From Ascaphus truei (lineage: Eukaryota; Chordata; Amphibia; Anura; Ascaphidae), in the NCBI GenBank assembly GCA_036426205.1, contig CM071568.1, positions 229,496,148-229,560,147 of the forward strand: 64,000 nucleotides of DNA. Reading direction: 5' to 3'. Position 1 is the stretch's first letter. Each line of letters starts with the position of its first letter. The position numbers were made by a program, and so were the translations under genes. Below are positions 57,141 through 64,000 of this stretch, in pieces. A model generated the notes under the pieces. That model did no database searches and was not told the DNA's origin. It worked only from the letters and a program-made list of their open reading frames with translations.

Positions 57141-57540
57141 CCGCGAGATGTCATCTTGCATGGAAGTGTCCGATCCTGATGGTAGAGTCAACAACCCAAT
57201 TCATCTCTGGTATTGGCCTTGTATCGCAGTACAGGTAGGTCCCGATTTCTGTAAAGACTGTTTAGTCCAATTGCGTAGTAGATCTGCAAATGCTCTCTTT
57301 ACCTCTCTCATAGAGGAAGAAGTCTTAATAGACTGGTCATTCACAGCTGCATCTCATATCGTAATACTGTAAGTATTTAACAAAATGATTTGTCATGTTT
57401 GATGTAGCATTGGGGATATCTGACTTTTGTTTATACATTGTGCTAAACCCTGTAGCACTCCTTTTTGACATAAATATATACTGTGTGGTGCGTCTAGGTT
57501 TTGAGCTTGCAGGGTGTTATGTATGTTTATAGATATTGTA

Positions 57541-57769
57541 GACAGTCCTCGGTTATCCAACGGAATCCGTTCTGGAAGTACTGTAGGGTTGGATAGTGAA
57601 ATGTTGTAAAGTGAGTCTCATGTTAATCAGTGGCGGTGAGCGTTGGATAACGCATTCAGGCGTCGGATAACGCATTTCGGCGTCGAACAACAGCCCATAG
57701 GGTTGCATTGTAAAGCGTTGGATATGTCATTTGTTGTAAAGTGAAACATTGGATAGCGAGGACTACCTG
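57541..57769. mobile_element. Tigger-like MITE (229 bp)
   Basis: The ends are GACAGTCCTCGGTTATCCAA at the left and, in reverse complement from the right, CAGGTAGTCCTCGCTATCCAA. TA borders both (57539-57540 and 57770-57771). The CAG start, the AGTCCTCG box and TA duplication match the pogo/Tigger branch of Tc1/mariner. The interior has three 20-24-base repeats (GCGTTGGATAACGCATT type). No transposase. Confidence 0.78.
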
Positions 57770-57896
57770 TAATTGCACAAAAAAAGGGGGGTGGGGGAGT
57801 GATCAACTAAACCATACTAATTGTGTGGATAATATTTAATAATAATATATTCAATTGATTATGAAAAGTAGGTGCAACTGTGAACTGAAGTGAATC

Positions 57897-58628
57897 AGGG
57901 AAAGTGGGGGGTGCAGGGGCCTGTACTCCAAAGAAAATTCACTCAAATGCACACTACCTAAATTTAAAATTTAACCTTTAATGACAATTACTTAAAACAT
58001 ATATTACCAAAGTGAAAATGTGATAACGTTTAAAAATAAATTAAACAGAGTAACTTGTGCAGACAGGCAGTCTCTAATATGTAAATGTAAATTTTGTCCC
58101 TGAGGAAGCTCCGTAGTAGGAGGGAAACGCGCGTTGGACGCGTGTTGATGATGTCAGCCCCCTTCATGGGGCTATTTTAGTACAGTACCTGTCAGCCGTT
58201 CATTAGATTAGCCGATATATAAAAATTAGGGTAGTGGCTAGGCAAGTATTCTTGGAGTAGGTCACGACCTGATTAGGAAGCCATACTGCCAGCATTAAGC
58301 CATAACCCTGATATCAATAGCCTCTACGATATTCAAGATTTATTAGGCTAATCAGTGAAGTGGTGGGCTTGTTTGCTCACTTCGGCTGGGTGCACCCTAG
58401 CAGACTCCTATTCTCCAGCTGTATTAGTATACTGGAACATTTACATATTAGAGACTGCCTGTCTGCACAAGTTACTCTGTTTAATTTATTTTTAAATGTT
58501 ATCACATTTTCACTTTGGTAATATATGTTTTAAGTAATTGTCATTAAAGGTTAAATTTTAAATTTAGGTAGTGTGCATTTGAGTGAATTTTCTTTGGAGT
58601 ACAGGCCCCTGTACCCCCCACTTTCCCT
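57897..58628. mobile_element. Fold-back element with about 195-bp inverted arms
   Basis: The left arm begins AGGGAAAGTGGGGGGTGCAG and the right arm ends CCCCCCACTTTCCCT. Pairing runs through TTACTCTGTTTAATTTATTT and AGAGACTGCCTGTCTGCAC with very few mismatches. The 340-base loop begins with a hammerhead-like motif. High arm identity suggests recent insertion or gene conversion. No protein coding. Confidence 0.85.
58096..58139 (+). ncRNA. Hammerhead-like three-way junction motif
   Basis: Closing stem GTCC (58096-58099), perfect core CTGAGGA (58100-58106), extra AG, hairpin CTCC-GTAGTA-GGAG, an extra G, GAAA (58124-58127), self-complementary ACGCGCGT, T at the expected cleavage site, and closing GGAC (58136-58139). 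It lies at the start of the loop of a fold-back element. The unpaired residues at the base of stem II differ from a canonical hammerhead. Confidence 0.38.
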
Positions 58629-59156
58629 ACCTGTAATTGGTAAACAATTGTTTGTAAGTCTGTGACCCCTCCTCCCTGTTTTGAAGCTCACCCTGCCCAC
58701 CTTTAAATAGCAAGTGCTAAGATGCAGTAGTGAATGACCAGTCCATTAAGACTTATTCCTCTATTAGAGAGGTAAAGAGAATGTTCACAGAAATACTGTT
58801 AGGACTTTCAGAAAAAGGGGGCACACCTTGACGTGGCCTGCAAGCGTACAAACGATTTGGTCAAAGAATTTAACTAAGCGGCCCTCCCTTACATTATGAG
58901 AGAAAAACAGCTAAGTATATATGGATTTTTCATGTTGGATGTAGCATTGGGGCTCTCTATCTTTTGTTTAAAGGATTACTTTAAACTGATTGATCCCTTA
59001 CTGCAATGTGGAAGTCATGGCCTATCGTGATTTCTAATCCTATGAGGGCACACATGTAAACATGTCACATACATATTTAGCTACTAAGTACTCCTCACCT
59101 GTATGTGTTAGTGCACTGCAAATAAGACCGTAATCTTTGTTCTGATATTAAAGGTT

Positions 59157-59612
59157 TCACTTACAAGGCCTCACCGCATCCTCCGTGTTCACAAGGCCTG
59201 GAAGACCCACTAGCTGTGAGTTAGCAATGACCGAGCTAATCCACTCCTCTATAGGGGCCAGATGCAAAGGTGGTCCCCCTTCTGCCTTCCTTGCTTGGGT
59301 AGTGGGGTCAGTCAGCTTCTTTTTTACTTTTCTTTTCCCCTCCAACCAGCGCTTCTTAAGCATGTATATGCTGTGGACTATGTTCCCTATGGCATTTATG
59401 CTGTTGAGTACTTTCCCCCAAATCTGCTGCTTCTTAGCTGTGCTGGTCCTGGAGTTGAGAGACCCTAAATGTTTGAAGTGGTTATCAACCACTCCACTTA
59501 TTAGGATTTCAAGTTCCTCATCTGTAAATTTTGAGGCTTCTGAGCCTTCCAGCTTTGGAAGCAGGAGCAGCCCCAGCAGAAGAGGTGGAAGGAGCCTGCT
59601 CAGCCATGTCAA
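59157..59612 (-). CDS. Harbinger-type Myb/SANT-like DNA-binding protein
   Basis: The minus-strand frame of 151 codons starts at the ATG ending at 59612 (MTWLSRLLPP) and stops at 59157. After a leucine-rich N-terminus, residues about 28-95 form a Myb/SANT-like (trihelix, NAIF1-type) domain: KFTDEELEILISGVVDNHF, then KKQQIWGKVLNSINAIG and a MLKKRWLEGKRKVKKKL third helix with basic tail. In Harbinger transposons such a protein binds DNA and partners the DDE transposase. The C-terminal IEEWISSVIANSQLVG is plausible as the family tail. The frame is uninterrupted, but no DDE nuclease was found nearby, so this is a partial element or a single decayed-context gene. The hydrophobic N-terminus might be an extension upstream of the true start. 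Confidence 0.7.
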   Translation of the reverse strand: MTWLSRLLPPLLLGLLLLPKLEGSEASKFTDEELEILISGVVDNHFKHLGSLNSRTSTAKKQQIWGKVLNSINAIGNIVHSIYMLKKRWLEGKRKVKKKLTDPTTQARKAEGGPPLHLAPIEEWISSVIANSQLVGLPGLVNTEDAVRPCK

Positions 59613-60140
59613 CAGTAGAGCAGTTTACCTGAAATGTTATTTAGATTCTAATGTGTATTTATTTGAATTTGAAACATGCTCATGGGTGTGCTGTTAGGTC
59701 ACGCAAGTGCATAACACATCACAAACTGCCGTGTGCTAATAACACTTTTTACCAATGTGCATGTGCAGTGTAACGTGTCAGCGCTAAAATAATCCCAGAA
59801 TAATCCCTGCTTAGAAAGGTAACGCTACTATGTTAGTTTTGCTAACAGACATAATTTTTGCAGCTCTCTAGCTGTGAAGATATCTGATAAAATGAAGATA
59901 AATAATGTCCATTCTCGATTTCGGGAATGATAGTTATTAGTGCAAAAGTGATGGTCTTCTGTGGATCCACAGGTACAGGTAGGATGTCCTTTGTCCAAGG
60001 TTGAAAGGAGGAAAGGGCCCGGCCACTGGTGGAGATTGGAGTCCAGGGCCCCAGGGAACTTGCCAGTGGGCTTTGTCATAAGGGTGCTGCAATGGTTAAG
60101 TTGTCACAAATTAAAAGCTTAAAGGGAAAAAGGGTGTGTG

Positions 60141-60141
<1 letters not shown>
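59613..60141. other. No supported gene
   Basis: Mixed sequence between the Harbinger-type gene and the TA microsatellite. Confidence 0.4.

Positions 60142-60189
<48 letters not shown>
60142..60189. repeat. (TA)n microsatellite
   Basis: Nearly pure TA for about 48 bases, ending TGTGTGTA. It borders the fold-back repeat, as TA runs also border the related copy at 39040. Confidence 0.95.
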
Positions 60190-60195
<6 letters not shown>

Positions 60196-60530
60196 AAATA
60201 CAACTGTATGCTCATCTGCATGTCTTAGGCAGGTCATCAGTGTGGGGTTGGTTAACTGGGTATGCAGAGAAGCTAAAGGATGGGGTTTACCATAAGCCTA
60301 TAGGGAACCATGTTAAAAATGTTTTTTGAAGCAAAAAGTGGCACTGTTTGCTCATTTGCATGTCATTTCCCAGAATCCCTTGCTGCAGTGGAAGTGCTGT
60401 GTGCTGGGTGATAATGGGGAAAGGCGCGGTTGCAGACCTACCTAAGACATGCAGATGAGCAAACAGTTGTATTTACATTTGCTATATGCTTTGCTGTGGA
60501 GGGTTTTTGTCACCTTTTTTTTTACTCACC
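60190..60530. mobile_element. Fold-back relative of the 39040-39365 repeat
   Basis: The left text AAATACAACTGTATGCTCAT, then CTGCATGTCTTAGGCAGGTC, is inverted near 60440-60480. The right side carries the same phrases as the 39 kb copy in reverse (CAGAATCCCTTGCTGCAG, TGTGCTGGGTGATAATGG, CTGTGGAGGGTTTTTGTC). Near 60235 a TCATCAGTGTGGGG remnant corresponds to the start of the hammerhead-like motif, but the rest of that motif is deleted. Confidence 0.7.
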
Positions 60531-61017
60531 ATAACTTAACACACACACATAAATAGATCTACATCTACATCTGTATCTATATCTATTTCAATGCAATATT
60601 TGGTGAGAGCACTCCTGAAGATAAATAGAATGAGAATACAAATGTAGCTGTAGGACTAGGTGCTCGATCGGTTTTCACCGCTCCAGATCAAAACAATACA
60701 AAAATAGAAAATGTCTACATCTAAATCTTTATGTATATATAAATAGACATACAGAATTTAAGCAAGATCAAAACCGAGACCCACCATATTCTGTATTTAC
60801 GTATTTAATTGTGCCAATTGGAGTGCTACTGGGAAAATGACTTCAAATATTCAACAGTAAACAAAGAATCCCCAATGCCTACACTGCCAATTTTATACTG
60901 TGTCCATTTGTATTTCCTACACTGCATAGAGAAAAGAGAAAACAAAACAATGATAGTCAATAGCATGGGATGTGGTACATGTATGCGGTGCCTAACGGGT
61001 TAACATTTAGGAGTACT
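60531..61017. other. No supported gene
   Basis: AT-rich with TCTACATCTACATCTGTATC-type short tandem repeats at about 60555-60595. Confidence 0.4.
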
Positions 61018-62770
61018 ATGGGGGCTATGCACTATGCTCCGATAAGTCACTTTTAGACTGCTCTTCGATCTCGATTTTTGGCTCAACCCGATGCACTAAG
61101 CTACGCAAACAGGCACTTTGCGGTCTAAAAATGACTTTTTTCAGGAATTTTTTCTAAGTCCAAATTTGCTCGATCGCAACCCTGTTTGCGTGAAATTCTG
61201 CCCTTAAGCGGGATGCACTAAGCAACGCAACCTTAGCAAACGCGAAAGTTGCGTTGATTAGAACACGTCAGGTCAGAGTAGACGCAAAGAAATCTGGACT
61301 TAGAAAAAATTCTGGCTTTTTATTTTTGCATGCGCAAAACCCATACAGCAGGCTGGCGGGGGTCGATGGAGCCCGGGGGTCATGCGGGTGTCCCCGACTG
61401 ACCCCGCGGGGTCCGGGGATACCTGGCTCACCAAGCGGGGGTCCCCGCGGGAGTGCAGGGGTACCCGCGGGCCTGCGGTACCAATGTTGCACCTCCAAAA
61501 ATAAGAAACAATAATTCTAACTAAATACACCCCCCTAACACATACTATACAGTAATGGCCAAAATTACTATTATCCAAATATGGATAATAATGCATTTGG
61601 CCATTTTAAATACATATAACATTCAATAAATACAGTCAAAACATACTGTATTACACTTACCTTTTACAGGCACCCACGATGAAGGCCGTCTTCATCCTCA
61701 TCTTCATTCTGCCCATGCCCCTACGGTGCTGCAAAACATGCACAACAATTACAAAAGCCAATGAAATGTCCCCTAACCCCTTAATCACCATAGCGGTTAT
61801 TAACCGCTACAGTCATTAAGGGGTTAACCCACCCTCACCCACCACTCGGGAGGCCTACATACCCTCCCACACTAACCCCCCAACCTGTGAGGCCTAACCA
61901 CCCTCACCCAGTACCCACAGGGGAGGCCTACCCACATACCCTCGGGGCCAATACCCCGTTCCCCAACCCCCAGTACCCACAATAAAAACAATACACTGCC
62001 CCACAATAAACATCATTTTATTTATTAAATACATAACCCACCCCCTGTGCCCCCCCATAAATACATGATTTATTCTTTTACATACAGGGTTCATACCCCA
62101 GCCCCACGCGAGTCCCCGGCGGGCTGGCGGGTCACCTGACAGACCTACAGGGTACCAGCAACTTGTTTCACACAGGTTCTGGAGGCCTGTTGGTGGGTCC
62201 CGCCAAGCGCCATGGCCCCCAGGTGGTCTCCTTGGGTCCCCGTGGGTCACAATTGGGTCCCCACGGTAGGCCCGCGGATGTCTGGGAGCCCCCGGGTCAG
62301 ACCCACAGGTGTCTGCGGGGCCTCGGGTGGTTCTCACGGGTGTCTGGGGAACTCACGAGTGCTCACTACGGGTCTGCGGTGCCAACGGATGTGGGACCAC
62401 CGCTTCATCCCCGTACCTATGGGTCCGCGGTGCCCCCACAGATGTGGGACCACCGGTTCTTCCCCGCAGACTATGGGTCCGCGGTGCCCCCCCAGATGTG
62501 GGACCACCGCTTCATCCCCGCAGGTGTCACTCGTGGAACCACCAGCCTGCCCGAGAGATACCCGAGGAGACCACAGGTGGTCTCCAGAGGTCTCACGCAG
62601 AACCGAGGAACCAACCCTGAATGTAAAATAAATAAACCGGACCTATACATACATCTCCCCTGCCCCCCAACACCTACAGTACAATAATGTGCCAAATAAC
62701 TATTATCCAGATATGGATAATAGATTATTTGCCCATTATGAAACACATAAAACATGCATAAATCAAAACA
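61018..62770. mobile_element. Mosaic of minisatellite-bearing mobile elements
   Basis: The left end GGGGGCTATGCACTATGC near 61020 looks like a terminal repeat, with GATGCACTAAGC phrases inside. 61480-61900 matches 37480-37930 in reverse order: GGTACCGCAGG box, TATTATCCAAATATGGATAA palindrome, GGTTATTAACC palindrome and GGTTAACCC. 62160-62770 holds a second, related minisatellite and another copy of the TATTATCCA palindrome. No coding frame is believable. At least two elements of one family appear to be joined or nested here. Confidence 0.55.
62366..62523. repeat. Minisatellite with three 51-54-base units
   Basis: Units start at 62366, 62417 and 62471 with CTATGGGTCCGCGGTGCC and contain GATGTGGGACCACCG and TTCATCCCCG. 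Weaker GC-rich repeats extend on both sides (about 62160-62620). Confidence 0.85.
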
Positions 62771-63440
62771 TGCATTTTTAATCTTAAAATCACCACAGTG
62801 CATGTTAAAATAAATCCAGCAGGCATTGCAAATATAAAAAAAACAAACTGCAGCTACACAAATGTCTATGAAATGTCACACAATTGCATTGAGTGTGTAC
62901 ATGATGCAATTAATCTGTGCATCATATAACACTCTGCAAAATATATGTAACAATAAAATACACTATGAACAATGTCCCCTAACCACCAATGCCATCCTGA
63001 AAATCAATTAGAAACTAACCAACATCAATACAATTAGCATCAATCAATTAATCCATTTCCTCAAACAATTAAAATACAATACAAGTCAATTATACAATTC
63101 CCTATTCAATCGCTAAAGCCAAACCATTGCCAAAACAATTCTAATTTAAATTAACCACCATCATTCTAATCTAAGTACCATAAAGAAGCCATTAGCTAAA
63201 TACAAATTACATTATTCACAACAATGACAAAATAAAAATGCCAAATACATTATCCATACATGAAAAGAACCTAAACATGAGCCAAACAATCAATTATTAT
63301 CCCTGTATGTCTATCCATACAGATAGATAAACATAACATATAGGGGCAATAATACAGCATAAAATACAATGCATTTACATACAAAATTCACATACAATAC
63401 ACCCATTCAGTGTCCGTGAATGTATGTATATACATATATA
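62771..63440. other. Gene-free AT-rich stretch
   Basis: A-rich on the plus strand with many CAAT-like words. No supported feature. Confidence 0.45.
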
Positions 63441-63596
63441 CAGTGGTTGACAAATCACCAAAAAATCTACTCGCCACACAAAAAAATCTACTCGCCACCT
63501 AGTACCAAACGTGTGCTGCTTGGGCCAATATTTACTCGCCCGGGGGTTAAATCCACTCGCCCGGGGCGAGCAAATGTATAGGTTTGTCGAACACTG
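63441..63596. mobile_element. hAT-type MITE with perfect 8-bp target duplication (156 bp)
   Basis: Left end CAGTGGTTGACAAAT; right end, in reverse complement, CAGTGTTCGACAAAC. Both sides are flanked by CATATATA (63433-63440 and 63597-63604), an exact 8-bp duplication as made by hAT transposases. The interior carries ACTCGCC repeats (four or more) and CCCGGGGCGAG. No coding capacity. Confidence 0.88.
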
Positions 63597-63604
63597 CATA
63601 TATA

Positions 63605-64000
63605 CATTAACGGGCATTAAATGGGAGTGAATAAATAAGACATGAATGAAAAATCTTAAAAACCTGTAAAAGTAAAAATAATAAACTTTTCTTTTGTTTA
63701 CTCACCATTAGATGCCCACTCTCCGAAATCCAAGCGACCCGGAAGCACAGGAACCAATCGACAGGTAAGCCATAAAATAAAAAACCATAACAAATCCACG
63801 TCTGTGTCTTCTTTCTTCTTTGGGGTCTTCTGGGGTCTTCTGGGGTCTTCTTCCATCTTCTTTCATCTTCTTCCGGCTTCTTCCGTCTTCTTCCGTCTTG
63901 TTACGCCATGCCCTTCTTCTCTTCTTAAGAGGGGAGATGTTCCCTCCTCGGCGACTAGCTTCAAAATGAGGCGACATAGGCTTTTATAGGCCTATAACGT
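63605..64000. repeat. Right edge: short GGGGTCTTCT-type tandem repeats
   Basis: 63819-63850 has a TGGGGTCTTC unit repeated about three times, followed by CTTCTTCC-type repeats to 63900. The segment ends with GGCGACATAGG and TATAGGCCTATA palindromic text. No gene is supported. Confidence 0.6.

Larger units (their letters stand above)
57297..58780. mobile_element. Outer inverted arms around nested elements
   Basis: 57297-57360 (CTCTTTACCTCTCTCATAGA...) is the reverse complement of about 58718-58776 with few changes. A neighbouring phrase GATGTAGCATTGGGG recurs in direct order at about 57398 and 58937. The span between contains a Tigger-like MITE and a fold-back element. The outer arms may be parts of a larger Harbinger-type element whose Myb-like gene is at 59157-59612, but the link is inference. 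Confidence 0.5.

Noticed and set aside
57148..57372. 74-codon frame as a possible exon
   Set aside because: Overlaps an inverted-repeat arm of a mobile element and has no recognised domain.
59185..59697. 170-codon plus-strand frame
   Set aside because: Antisense shadow of the Myb/SANT-like gene, whose minus-strand translation has clear family features.
61894..62687. Frames of 147 (minus) and 174 (plus) codons
   Set aside because: Overlapping opposite-strand frames over a GC-rich minisatellite; no recognisable protein.
1..64000. tRNA, rRNA, CRISPR or bacterial operon signals
   Set aside because: None found on reading. Direct-repeat arrays here are eukaryotic satellites and there are no ribosome-binding-site-spaced gene runs.

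Overview
This window looks like intergenic DNA from a large, repeat-rich vertebrate genome, most likely an amphibian. The basis is the mixture of mobile elements: a Tx1-type non-LTR retrotransposon (first described in Xenopus), an L2-type LINE, L1, CR1, a Penelope-like element, Ty3/Gypsy pieces, hAT, Harbinger, Tigger-like and fold-back elements, set in AT-rich, CpG-poor, microsatellite-rich background. I found no bacterial gene layout, no operon, no CRISPR array, no rRNA or tRNA, and no multi-exon host gene I could defend. One possible isolated host exon (17912-18076) is listed at low confidence.

Layout. 1-4640: a CpG-richer island whose minus strand is A/C-rich and carries only broken reading frames, probably a decayed retroelement. 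5230-7060: a decayed Penelope-like element. 8120-10020: a minus-strand L1 fragment. 10033-14735: an L2-type LINE with a 636-codon reverse transcriptase frame, plus an inverted copy of its own 3' end upstream. 15.9-19.3 kb: a small palindromic DNA element, short LINE tails, a GC-rich patch and a long CA-type repeat. 19.3-25.4 kb: mostly gene-free AT-rich DNA with a fold-back element and a second L1 3' fragment. 25.4-27.4 kb: a CT-rich tandem array. 29.0-30.2 kb: a probable solo LTR. 30.2-33.0 kb: apparently single-copy sequence. 33.0-35.2 kb: CR1 reverse transcriptase and Gypsy gag/protease remnants. 36.3-38.9 kb: a DNA transposon with matched ends and an internal GC-rich minisatellite. 40.4-42.5 kb: a hAT transposase remnant split by a solo LTR. 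42.5-44.3 kb: two direct copies of a GC-rich segment. 44.9-51.9 kb: the Tx1-type element, ORF1 then ORF2, crossed by an assembly gap flanked by duplicated sequence. 52.6-53.0 kb: a hAT BED-finger remnant. 54.6-56.3 kb: a Gypsy fragment with a palindromic MITE inserted in gag. 57.1-59.6 kb: nested DNA elements and a Harbinger-type Myb/SANT-like reading frame. 60.1-64.0 kb: fold-back and minisatellite-bearing elements and a 156-bp hAT MITE with a perfect 8-bp target duplication.

The genes here do not cooperate in a host pathway. They are parts of selfish elements, mostly disabled by stops and frameshifts. The largest uninterrupted frames are the L2 reverse transcriptase (12525-14435), segments of Tx1 ORF2, and the Harbinger Myb-like frame (59157-59612).

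The most interesting structural signal is a motif found at four well-formed loci (23787-23826 minus, 28637-28673 plus, 39323-39365 minus, 58096-58139 plus). Each reads as a type I hammerhead-like three-way junction: CTGANGA-like core, short hairpin, GAAA, a self-complementary ACRYGT-type box, and a closing stem. The stem sequences differ between loci while pairing is kept. All carry extra nucleotide(s) before stem II, so ribozyme activity is unproven. A second oddity is the very frequent word TACTGTA/TACAGTA in the AT-rich parts of the window.
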